Shown here: positions 1 to 5,884 of the stretch, piece after piece
How positions within the stretch are numbered: the stretch's first letter is position 1
How the letters are laid out: every line of letters starts with the position of its first letter
Assembly: GCA_044375275.1 (NCBI GenBank)
Contig: JBILMZ010000114.1
Span: forward strand, 1-11,007
Origin: SZUA-430 sp044375275
Lineage (GTDB): Bacteria; Pseudomonadota; Alphaproteobacteria; Micropepsales; Micropepsaceae
Direction of reading: 5' to 3'
Length of the DNA: 11,007 nucleotides
Notes under the pieces: model-generated
The model's input: the letters and a program-made list of their open reading frames with translations, nothing else
Database searches by the model: none
What the model was told of the DNA's origin: nothing
Made by a program: the position numbers and the translations under genes

Positions 1-80
1 GAAGTACCTGCGCACCGAAGGTGCTGCAGGGGATGGAGTAACCACGCCCGCCAGCAAACCCGCCACCTTCAACAACCCCC
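1..80. other. Left-edge sequence, no gene assigned
   Basis: This stretch lies before the first promoter. Two plus-strand frames are open from the window edge: one stops at 39-41 and the other at 104-106, so it could hold the tail of an upstream gene. The frame ending at 39-41 would leave about 40 bp before the promoter at 81 and is the tidier choice. Neither tail (about 12 or 34 residues) is recognisable, so no product is called. Confidence 0.3.
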
Positions 81-109
81 TTGACACTAATTCGCTAATT
101 GCCTAAATA
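81..109 (+). promoter_or_regulatory. Promoter of the sdpR-like/sdpI-like pair
   Basis: TTGACA lies at 81-86 and CTAAAT at 103-108, separated by 16 bp. This resembles the Caulobacter housekeeping promoter form (TTGACGS, a 10-14 base gap, GCTANAWC, as I recall it). The groES promoter in this window has the same hexamer layout. The spacer holds a direct repeat CTAATT-CG-CTAATT (88-101), a plausible autoregulatory operator, since SdpR-type repressors commonly bind their own promoter. The predicted transcription start (about 115-117) falls at the start codon at 117. Confidence 0.55.
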
Positions 110-116
110 CCAAAAC

Positions 117-389
117 ATGAATGAAGTCTTCGAAGCCCTTGCCCATCCCGTTCGACGCGACATCCTCAAGCTGTTGCGCAAGAAGGCGATGAGTGCGGGT
201 GAGATCGCGGAGCATTTTCCGATCGCAAAGGCCACGCTCTCCGGGCATTTCAACGTGCTCAAGAACGCGGACCTCGTCTCGACCGAGCGGCAGGGCACCA
301 CGATCATCTACAGGCTGAACATGTCCGTCATGGAGGAGGCGCTGGGCGCCTTCATGTCCCTGGCGGGGTTGAAGGGGAAGGGAAGTTGA
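117..389 (+). CDS. ArsR/SdpR-family winged-helix transcriptional repressor
   Basis: A 90-residue DNA-binding protein that probably represses its own two-gene operon. It starts MNEVFEALAHPVRRDILKLL, the typical opening of ArsR/SdpR regulators. The recognition helix-turn-helix covers about residues 26-50 (AGEIAEHF, then ATLSGHFNVLKNADLV), and the wing is RQGTTIIYRL. There are no cysteines and no metal-binding motif, which favours the SdpR type over metal sensors. The ATG at 117 is chosen because family members begin here; a TTG at 99 would lie inside the promoter. No Shine-Dalgarno sequence precedes 117, so translation may be leaderless. The stop codon overlaps the next start by one base (TGATG), indicating coupling to the SdpI-like gene. 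In Bacillus, SdpR is held at the membrane by SdpI when toxin is present; whether that holds here is inference. Confidence 0.9.
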   Translation: MNEVFEALAHPVRRDILKLLRKKAMSAGEIAEHFPIAKATLSGHFNVLKNADLVSTERQGTTIIYRLNMSVMEEALGAFMSLAGLKGKGS

Positions 390-1117
390 TGACCATGGCA
401 GGCACTCACGACACGAATGGAAGCCAGGGCGGTACGCCGCTTTCGCTCAATCTCTGGCCGATCATCATCGTGAACACGATCACGGTCGCAGGCATGGGCG
501 CGCTGTCCTTCTGGGCGCACGGGCAGGTGCCCGAAGGCACGCAGGTGCCGGTGCACTGGAACATCGAAGGCGTGGCGGACCGCTTCGGCGATATCCGCGA
601 GGTGATCTACTTCATGCCGGCGCTGGCGATAGTGATCACGGCGCTTTTCCTGATACTGCCCAAACTCGATCCGCGGCGGGACAACCTGGCGGCCAGCGGC
701 AAGTTCTGGACGGCGGGCGGCATCATGAGCGTCGTGCTTCTTGCCTATGTTCACGCGATCATGGTGATGAACGCCACGGGGTGGAAGATCGACATGGTTT
801 CGGCGCTCGTTCCCGCGCTCTGCGTGATGTTCGCGATCATCGGCAACTATCTCGGCAAGACAAGGCCCAACTGGTTCGGTGGCGTGCGTACGCCGTGGAC
901 ACTGTCGAGCGACTATGCCTGGGAGAAGACGCATCGCCTTGCAGGTCGTCTCTTCGTGCTGTCGGCAGTGGCGGGCCTCGGCGCATGGGCCGTGCTGGGA
1001 GCCGTTCCGGGTTTCGTGGCACTCATCGCCGGCATCACCGGCGCAGCGATCATCTCGGTCGTCGCATCCTGGTTCTACTGGAAGAACGATCCGGAACGCG
1101 CGGCAGGCAAGGCGTGA
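389..1117 (+). CDS. SdpI-family integral membrane protein (DUF1648 plus SdpI domain)
   Basis: A 242-residue inner-membrane protein. The N-terminal DUF1648 domain shows the first helix at about 22-43 and then the motif VPVHWNIEGVADRF (53-66). The C-terminal SdpI domain carries GNYLGKTRPNWFGGVRTPWT (152-171) followed by AWEKTHRLAGRLF (177-189), a strong family signature. About six transmembrane helices are visible (22-43, 73-92, 107-128, 135-155, 187-207, 209-229). In Bacillus subtilis SdpI gives immunity to the SdpC toxin and sequesters the repressor SdpR. No SdpC-like toxin gene is visible here, so the ligand is unknown. The gene follows the repressor with a one-base overlap. The ATG at 389 is used; a TTG at 386 and an ATG at 395 are possible alternatives. 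The end is convergent with the acetyltransferase gene, 10 bp away. Confidence 0.9.
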   Translation: MTMAGTHDTNGSQGGTPLSLNLWPIIIVNTITVAGMGALSFWAHGQVPEGTQVPVHWNIEGVADRFGDIREVIYFMPALAIVITALFLILPKLDPRRDNLAASGKFWTAGGIMSVVLLAYVHAIMVMNATGWKIDMVSALVPALCVMFAIIGNYLGKTRPNWFGGVRTPWTLSSDYAWEKTHRLAGRLFVLSAVAGLGAWAVLGAVPGFVALIAGITGAAIISVVASWFYWKNDPERAAGKA

Positions 1118-1137
1118 TCCGGAAGGATCAGAGCGCC
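1111..1137. terminator. Shared hairpin between convergent genes
   Basis: A perfect 6-bp stem TGATCC/GGATCA encloses a GGAA tetraloop (1115-1130). It can be extended by GGCG/CGCC (1111-1114 with 1134-1137) across a 3-base bulge. The TGA at 1115-1117 ends the SdpI-like gene, and the TCA at 1128-1130 is the stop of the acetyltransferase on the other strand, so both stops lie inside the stem. No T-run follows on either side, so it is at best a weak, possibly bidirectional, terminator. Confidence 0.4.
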
Positions 1138-1541
1138 TTCTGCATGAAGTGCCGCTTGAACCCCTCCGGATAGTCGAGTGTGCCGAACGTCGTATAACCG
1201 AGTTTCTCGTAAAAGGGCCGCGCCTGGAACTCGAATGTATCGAGCCACACGGCGCGGCAGCCACGCCGGTGACCTTCTTCCTCGGCGGCCGCGATAAGGC
1301 GGGTGCCATGCCCCTGTCCTCGAAGCGCCTCGTCGATCCAGAACCACTTGATGAACAGCATGCCGGCCCACGCAATGGCCGAGATGCCACCCTTGATGGT
1401 GTCCCCATCCCTCAGGCTGACAGTGAGGTAGTCATAGCTCGCGGGTGAAAACTGCGCATTGTAGACATCGAGCCCGTTGTCCAGCACGTCAAGCGTGGCC
1501 TTGTCGGCAGGGCACTCGATGGTGATCGCGAACCCGTTCAT
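1128..1541 (-). CDS. GNAT-family N-acetyltransferase
   Basis: A 137-residue cytoplasmic acetyltransferase of the GCN5-related fold, transferring an acetyl group from acetyl-CoA to an unknown amine. The acetyl-CoA pyrophosphate-binding motif A is RGQGHGTRLI (74-83), preceded by the strand FIKWFWIDEAL (63-73). Motif B is ARPFYEKLGY (107-116), and FKRHFMQKAL forms the C-terminus, all standard for small GNAT enzymes. It is the last gene of a three-gene minus-strand operon: its ATG overlaps the stop of the small membrane protein by four bases (ATGA), so translation is likely coupled. The sequence does not identify the substrate. The 3' end is convergent with the SdpI-like gene. Confidence 0.88.
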   Translation of the reverse strand: MNGFAITIECPADKATLDVLDNGLDVYNAQFSPASYDYLTVSLRDGDTIKGGISAIAWAGMLFIKWFWIDEALRGQGHGTRLIAAAEEEGHRRGCRAVWLDTFEFQARPFYEKLGYTTFGTLDYPEGFKRHFMQKAL

Positions 1542-1906
1542 GCAGCTTTCCGTGGCACCAGAAGGAAGACGAGGAAACCGACAACGAACAGAAGGTCGCC
1601 CAGTGAAACGGCAAAGGCCGGGAAGGGCACGCGGCCCGACACATAGGCATCGCCCATCAGCAGGATCACGCCCGCCTTGCCGATCGCCCCTAGCCAGACG
1701 AGCGGACCAAAACGTTGCTGGTCATAGGCAACCGCCGCATAGAACCCGCCAAAGGCCAGTATCAGCAACCCGGTGAAGCGGTGATAGAGCAGGTCATCCG
1801 GCACCGGCATGTTCAGGCTTTGCAGCATGGAATCCGGCGCCGCCAGCAAAGGCAGGCCGGCCGCGATGTTGAAGAGCGTCGCGGCAATGAAGAAGATGCG
1901 CCACAT
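1538..1906 (-). CDS. Small four-helix membrane protein of unknown function
   Basis: A 122-residue hydrophobic protein with about four membrane helices: 1-23 (starting MWRIFFIAATLFNIAAG), about 43-62, 67-86 and 98-118. The only longer non-membrane stretch, about residues 24-42, contains DSMLQSLNMPVPDDLLYHR. Tyrosines and glycines within the helices and the conserved-looking LGAIGK segment suggest a compact bundle, not a secreted product. I know of similar uncharacterised small membrane proteins but cannot name a function. The ATG at 1906 is chosen because GAGGAA stands 8 bases upstream; a longer reading to 2194 in this frame would run antisense-free through the oxidoreductase gene and is rejected. 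It starts 2 bp after the oxidoreductase stop and overlaps the acetyltransferase start by four bases. Confidence 0.8.
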   Translation of the reverse strand: MWRIFFIAATLFNIAAGLPLLAAPDSMLQSLNMPVPDDLLYHRFTGLLILAFGGFYAAVAYDQQRFGPLVWLGAIGKAGVILLMGDAYVSGRVPFPAFAVSLGDLLFVVGFLVFLLVPRKAA

Positions 1907-1908
1907 GA

Positions 1909-2937
1909 TCAGGGTTCCTCGGCAATCTGGATCAGGAGCTTGCCGGTATTGGCGCTCGTGAACAGTTTCTGCAGCGCGTCGACGGCGTTCTCGAGCCCCT
2001 CGGTAATGTCGACGCGGTCCTTGACCTGCCCCGTCATCAGCCACTGCGCCATCTGCGCCATGAACTCGTCGAAACGGTGCACGTAATCGAGGATGATGAA
2101 CCCTTCGACACGCGCGCGCTTCATGAGAATGTTCGTGAAATTGTAGGGGCCGGGCACCGGACCCTCCGCATTGTACTGCGAGATGAGCCCGCACAGCACG
2201 ATGCGCGCACGCAGGTTGATGTTCTCGAGCACGGCATCAAGGATGCGCCCGCCCGCATTCTCGAAGTCGATGTCGATGCCCTTGGGACAGACTTTCTTGA
2301 AGGCCTTCGACACGTCCGTCTGCTTGTAGTTGATGCACGCGTTGAAGCCGAGTTCCTTGACCACGTAGTTGCACTTGGCCTCGGTGCTCGCCAGGCCCAC
2401 GACGCGACAGCCCTTGATGCGCGCGATCTGGCCGACGATCTGCCCGACGGCGCCAGCCGCCGCTGAAACGACAACCGTCTCGCCGGCCTTGGGCTGCCCG
2501 ATATCCATGAGCCCGAAATAGGCCGTCGCCCCCGTGAAGCCGAGCGCGCTCATGTAGGCAGTCATCGGAATGCCCGGCAGGCGCGTGAGCTTGCGGGCGG
2601 CCATCGGGCCGGAGGCGGCGCCAATCGTGTAGTCCTGCCAGCCGCCGAGGCCCGGCATGACGAGGTCGCCCACCTCATAGTCGGGATGGTTCGAGATCTC
2701 GACCATGCCCAGCGTGCCGCCGCGCATGACGTCACCGATCGCGACGGGCGGCATGTACTGGTCCATGTCGCTCATCCAGATCCGGTTCGTGGGATCGAGC
2801 GAAAGGTAAACGTTGCGGACCAGGAATTCACCCTTTTTGGGGACGGGCTTGGGCTGCTCGATGAGCTCCAGGTCGCCGGGCTGGATGTCGCCGGTCGGCC
2901 GTTTCCTGAGGATCCACTGCCGGTTCGTGCTGCGCAT
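1909..2937 (-). CDS. NADP-dependent oxidoreductase, zinc-free MDR superfamily (CurA/leukotriene B4 dehydrogenase type)
   Basis: A 342-residue cytosolic enzyme likely to reduce the C=C bond of alpha,beta-unsaturated carbonyls with NADPH. Family hallmarks in order: NRQWILRKRPTG (5-16), YLSLDPTNRIWM (44-55), MRGGTLGMVE (71-80), the Rossmann nucleotide-binding loop SAAAGAVGQIVGQIA (158-172), and near the C-terminus GFIILDY followed by QMAQWL. There are no catalytic or structural zinc ligands, as expected for this subfamily. The ATG at 2937 is preferred because AAGG lies 5 bases upstream and homologues start close to NRQW; an in-frame TTG at 2958 would add MNENKAL. It is the first gene of a three-gene operon, divergent from the DsbD-like gene. 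The substrate is unknown; detoxification of reactive aldehydes or enones is a family-based guess. Confidence 0.9.
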   Translation of the reverse strand: MRSTNRQWILRKRPTGDIQPGDLELIEQPKPVPKKGEFLVRNVYLSLDPTNRIWMSDMDQYMPPVAIGDVMRGGTLGMVEISNHPDYEVGDLVMPGLGGWQDYTIGAASGPMAARKLTRLPGIPMTAYMSALGFTGATAYFGLMDIGQPKAGETVVVSAAAGAVGQIVGQIARIKGCRVVGLASTEAKCNYVVKELGFNACINYKQTDVSKAFKKVCPKGIDIDFENAGGRILDAVLENINLRARIVLCGLISQYNAEGPVPGPYNFTNILMKRARVEGFIILDYVHRFDEFMAQMAQWLMTGQVKDRVDITEGLENAVDALQKLFTSANTGKLLIQIAEEP

Positions 2938-2958
2938 CAAGGCCTTGTTCTCATTCAA

Positions 2959-3048
2959 GTTTTCGCGACCGGGTTAGTTAAACCAATTGCCTCACTCGCG
3001 GTAGTTCGCTTCATCGTCTATACACCTCCCGCTACAGGGAAGCAGGGG
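2959..3048. promoter_or_regulatory. Divergent control region with a GGTT-AACC palindrome
   Basis: This gap separates the divergent oxidoreductase and DsbD-like operons, so promoters for both should lie here. A short palindrome GGTT-AGTTA-AACC lies at 2972-2984 and could be an operator. TATACA at 3019-3024 is a candidate -10 for the plus-strand operon, but no convincing -35 sits at the right distance. For the minus-strand operon I find no clear promoter. Purine-rich AGGGA (3036-3040) and GCAGGGG (3042-3048) serve the plus-strand ATG at 3049. Confidence 0.35.
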
Positions 3049-5163
3049 ATGAGTTTGGTCCGCCGCATGGTCTGGTTTCTTTTCGCAAGCCTGGTGCTGG
3101 CCGGTGCTGCGCAGGCGGGCGATGTCGTAACGACATCCCGCGTCGAGGCGCGCCTTGTCGCCGAGCGTGACGGCATTCCGGCCGCAGGCGGCACGATCTC
3201 CATGGGCCTGCTCCAGGTGATGCAGCCCGAATGGCACACCTACTGGAGCAACCCCGGCGAATCGGGCGAGCCGACAACGATGGCGTGGACCCTGCCGCAG
3301 GGCTTCGTCGCGTCTGACATTCGCTGGCCCCATCCCGAGCGCATCCCCTATGGCGAACTCGCGAACTACGGCTATTCCGAGCGCGTCCTGCTGCCGGTGG
3401 ACATCACCGTACCCGCAGGTCTCCAGCCCGGCACGACGGTGACGTTGCGCGTGGAAGCAAACTGGCTGACCTGCAAGGACATCTGCGTGCCCGAAAGCGG
3501 CACGCTGGAGCTGACCTTGCCAGTGGTCGATGGCGAACCATCGGTCAACGCGAGCTGGCAGGCTGACTTTACGCGCGCCCGTGCCGCCGAGCCCGTGAAG
3601 AACGCAGCGATCAATGCGCGCTTCGATGTGCGTGACGGAGCAGTGACGCTCTTCTTCGTTCCAGCCGCAGACCTGAAGATCGCGCCGGAAGGCATGCAGT
3701 TCTTTCCCTACACGAAGGGACAGATCAAGGCCTCGGCCGTGCAGAAGCCGGAAGCCGTTGAAGGCGGCATCGCCATCCGTGTACCGCCAGGTTGGCGCCT
3801 GCGCGATCCCGATCAGCTGAAGAACACTGCAGCGCTTGACGGCGTGCTCGTCGTGCCCGGCACGGCCGGCGCCGATGCGCGCGCTTACGAACTCTCCGTC
3901 GCGCGGGGCCCCGTGCCTGCCGCGACCGTGATACCGGCCGCAGCCAGCACGTCATTCTTCGAAGCCATCCTCTTCGCCGTGCTGGGCGGCCTGATCCTGA
4001 ACCTGATGCCGTGCGTCTTCCCCATCCTGTCGATGAAGGCGCTGTCGCTCGTGAACTCGAGCCACCAGGAGCGTCCCTGGGTGGATGGCCTCGTCTATCT
4101 CGCAGGCGTGATGCTGACCTTTGCAGCCCTTGCAGGTGCGCTGCTCTGGCTGCGCGCGATTGGCGAAGACGTGGGCTGGGGTTTCCAGCTCCAGTCGCCG
4201 CTGTCGGTCGCGATCCTCGCCTATATCCTTGCCGCCGTGGGCTTCTCGCTCTCGGGCCTGTTCATTCTCGGCACCTCGTTGCAAGGCGCAGGGCAGGGTC
4301 TCGCGAGCCATTCGGGTCTTGTGGGCACGTTCTTCACCGGCGTCCTCGCGGTCGTCGTGGCTGCTCCCTGCACGGCACCCTTCATGGGCGCCGCGATGAG
4401 CTTCGCCTTCACGCAAGGTCCAGCCGTCACCATGGCTGTGTTCCTGGCACTCGGCTTCGGCCTCGCTTTGCCCTGGGTGGTGTTCAGCATGGTGCCCGCC
4501 CTCGTGCGGTTGCTGCCGCGGCCGGGCGAATGGATGGAGCGCTTCAAGCAGTTCCTCGCCTTCCCGATGTACGGCGCCGCCGCCTGGCTGGTCTGGGTCG
4601 TCTCGCAGCAGGTGAGCCCCGAAGGCCTCTTCCGCGTGATGATCGGCCTCGTGTGCCTGGGTCTTGCAGCCTGGGCCTTCGGCAACCTGCAGCGCCGCGC
4701 CAGCGTGCTCGGCCTTGTGCTGTTCACCGCTGGACTGGGTGCCGCAATCGCGCTCGTGGCCACCCCCTTCGATCCCGCGCGCCCCGCGCAGGCATCGGAA
4801 GAGGGCGCGTCGAGCCACGCCTTCTCCGAGCCCTATTCGGCCGCGCGCCTCGCCGCCCTGCGGGCAGAAGGCAAGCCCGTCTTCGTGAACCTGACGGCCG
4901 CCTGGTGCGTGAGCTGCCTCTACAACGAGCGCGTCGCGCTTTCGACAGAAAACGTCCGCAACGCCTTCCGCGACACCGGCACGGTCTATCTCGTCGGCGA
5001 CTGGACCAACCGTAACGCCGAAATCAGCGCGCTCCTGAAGCAACACGCCCGCGATGGCGTGCCGCTCTACCTCCATTTTCCTGCAGGCAGCGGTGATCCA
5101 AACATCCTCCCGCAGCTTTTAACTGAAAGCATCGTCATCATCACCCTGAGGTCCGGCAAATGA
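3049..5163 (+). CDS. DsbD/ScsB-like transmembrane thiol:disulfide reductase
   Basis: A 704-residue inner-membrane electron carrier that moves reducing equivalents from cytosolic thioredoxin to envelope partners. A signal peptide (1-23, ending AGAAQA) leads into a periplasmic DsbD-alpha-like domain (about 24-295) with WLTCKDICVPESG; its redox pair is probably C142 and C146. The membrane domain (about 302-565) holds the two intramembrane cysteines, C322 in LNLMPCVFPILSMK and C441 in AAPCTAPFMG. The C-terminal thioredoxin domain (about 585-704) has C620-V-S-C623 within TAAWCVSCLYNE and the cis-proline segment GVPLYLHF. All three cysteine pairs are present, so it should be functional. The ATG at 3049 is chosen from the signal peptide and upstream purines; the open frame to 2686 lies over the opposite gene. 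The length and three-part layout match ScsB-like forms, longer than E. coli DsbD (about 565). The stop overlaps the redoxin start (ATGA). Confidence 0.92.
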   Translation: MSLVRRMVWFLFASLVLAGAAQAGDVVTTSRVEARLVAERDGIPAAGGTISMGLLQVMQPEWHTYWSNPGESGEPTTMAWTLPQGFVASDIRWPHPERIPYGELANYGYSERVLLPVDITVPAGLQPGTTVTLRVEANWLTCKDICVPESGTLELTLPVVDGEPSVNASWQADFTRARAAEPVKNAAINARFDVRDGAVTLFFVPAADLKIAPEGMQFFPYTKGQIKASAVQKPEAVEGGIAIRVPPGWRLRDPDQLKNTAALDGVLVVPGTAGADARAYELSVARGPVPAATVIPAAASTSFFEAILFAVLGGLILNLMPCVFPILSMKALSLVNSSHQERPWVDGLVYLAGVMLTFAALAGALLWLRAIGEDVGWGFQLQSPLSVAILAYILAAVGFSLSGLFILGTSLQGAGQGLASHSGLVGTFFTGVLAVVVAAPCTAPFMGAAMSFAFTQGPAVTMAVFLALGFGLALPWVVFSMVPALVRLLPRPGEWMERFKQFLAFPMYGAAAWLVWVVSQQVSPEGLFRVMIGLVCLGLAAWAFGNLQRRASVLGLVLFTAGLGAAIALVATPFDPARPAQASEEGASSHAFSEPYSAARLAALRAEGKPVFVNLTAAWCVSCLYNERVALSTENVRNAFRDTGTVYLVGDWTNRNAEISALLKQHARDGVPLYLHFPAGSGDPNILPQLLTESIVIITLRSGK

Positions 5164-5762
5164 TCCGTACAACACTTGCAGTCCTTGCCCTGAGCATCTC
5201 CGCGACAGCCGCCTGGGCCGTCCCTGAAATCGGCAAGCCCGCACCAGCGTTCACCGCCGTCGATTCGAACGGCAAGTCGCACGCCTTGTCTGATTTCAAG
5301 GGCAAGACAGTCATCCTCGAGTGGACAAACGACGGCTGCCCCTATGTGAAGAAGCACTATGGCGCCGGCAACATGCAGAAGATCCAGAAGGACCTGACGG
5401 CGGAAGGCGCCGTGTGGCTCTCGATTATCTCGTCGGCACCCGGCAAGCAGGGACACGTCGACGGCAAGGGAGCAAACGCTCTAGTCGCCTCGCAGGGATC
5501 CGCACCCACAGCCGTGCTGCTCGACCCGGCCGGCAAGGTGGGCAAGCTCTACGAAGCCCAGACGACGCCACACATGTACGTGATCGACGGCAAGGGCACG
5601 CTCCGTTACATGGGCGCCATCGACGACCAGCCCAACACCGACACCTCAACGATCGCCAAGGCCCGCAACTACGTCCGCGAAGCCTTCGCCGCAGTGAAAG
5701 CCGGCAAGCCCGTCGAAGCAACGGCGACGGATCCTTACGGCTGCAGCGTGAAGTACCCGTAA
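5160..5762 (+). CDS. Secreted thioredoxin-fold redoxin (peroxiredoxin-like, PRX_like1 type)
   Basis: A 200-residue exported protein. A signal peptide (1-20, ending TAAWA) precedes VPEIGKPAPAFTAVDSNGK, the usual AhpC/TSA-type opening. The active-site loop is EWTNDGCPYVKKHY with C60; the position of the second CxxC cysteine is valine (C-P-Y-V), so it is not a classical thioredoxin. TPHMYVIDGKGTLRYMGAID (138-157) is the cis-proline strand and hairpin. A second cysteine, C195, stands near the end in PYGCSVKY, a likely resolving partner. The family has been linked to peroxide or thiol metabolism, but the reaction is not established from sequence. The ATGA overlap with the DsbD-like gene implies co-translation and suggests that this protein receives electrons from it in the periplasm. 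The gene ends before an inverted repeat pair and a convergent amidase gene. Confidence 0.87.
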   Translation: MIRTTLAVLALSISATAAWAVPEIGKPAPAFTAVDSNGKSHALSDFKGKTVILEWTNDGCPYVKKHYGAGNMQKIQKDLTAEGAVWLSIISSAPGKQGHVDGKGANALVASQGSAPTAVLLDPAGKVGKLYEAQTTPHMYVIDGKGTLRYMGAIDDQPNTDTSTIAKARNYVREAFAAVKAGKPVEATATDPYGCSVKYP

Positions 5763-5767
5763 GTCGC

Positions 5768-5864
5768 CCTGGGAGCGCCGGCATCCTGCCGGCTCTTTCC
5801 AGCGCTTCAAATCCAGCGTATTCGAAAATCACCAAGGGCCGGCAAGGACGCCGGCGCTCCCAGG
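5768..5864. repeat. Inverted pair of GC-rich REP-like palindromes
   Basis: The left copy (5768-5793) reads CCTGGGAGCGCCGGC, then ATCCT, then GCCGGC. The right copy (5838-5864) is its reverse complement with one substitution and one inserted base. A 44-bp spacer separates them. Each copy can fold alone (GCCGGC pairing with GCCGGC across a short loop), and the two can pair with each other over about 26 bp. The arrangement resembles a BIME-like pair of REP elements, and its place between convergent genes suits transcript ends of both. No T-run accompanies it. Copy number in the genome cannot be seen from here. Confidence 0.75.
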
Positions 5865-5884
5865 GATACCCATGCGCGCTTCCC

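Noticed and set aside
308..1408. Long minus-strand open frame (366 codons) across the SdpI-like gene.
   Set aside because: Its translation is Arg/His-rich with no family resemblance and it overlaps two confidently identified genes.
1907..2194. In-frame N-terminal extension of the small membrane protein.
   Set aside because: It overlaps the oxidoreductase C-terminus in another frame; the ATG at 1906 has a good GAGGAA site and starts a membrane helix.
2686..3048. In-frame N-terminal extension of the DsbD-like protein.
   Set aside because: It would lie over the oxidoreductase coding region; a clear signal peptide begins at 3049 with purine-rich sequence upstream.
3952..5076. Long minus-strand open frame (374 codons) opposite the DsbD-like gene, and a long plus-strand frame at 4011-5015.
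   Set aside because: Both are shadows caused by GC-rich codon use; their translations are low-complexity Arg/Ala/Gly/His-rich, while the DsbD frame has all family motifs.
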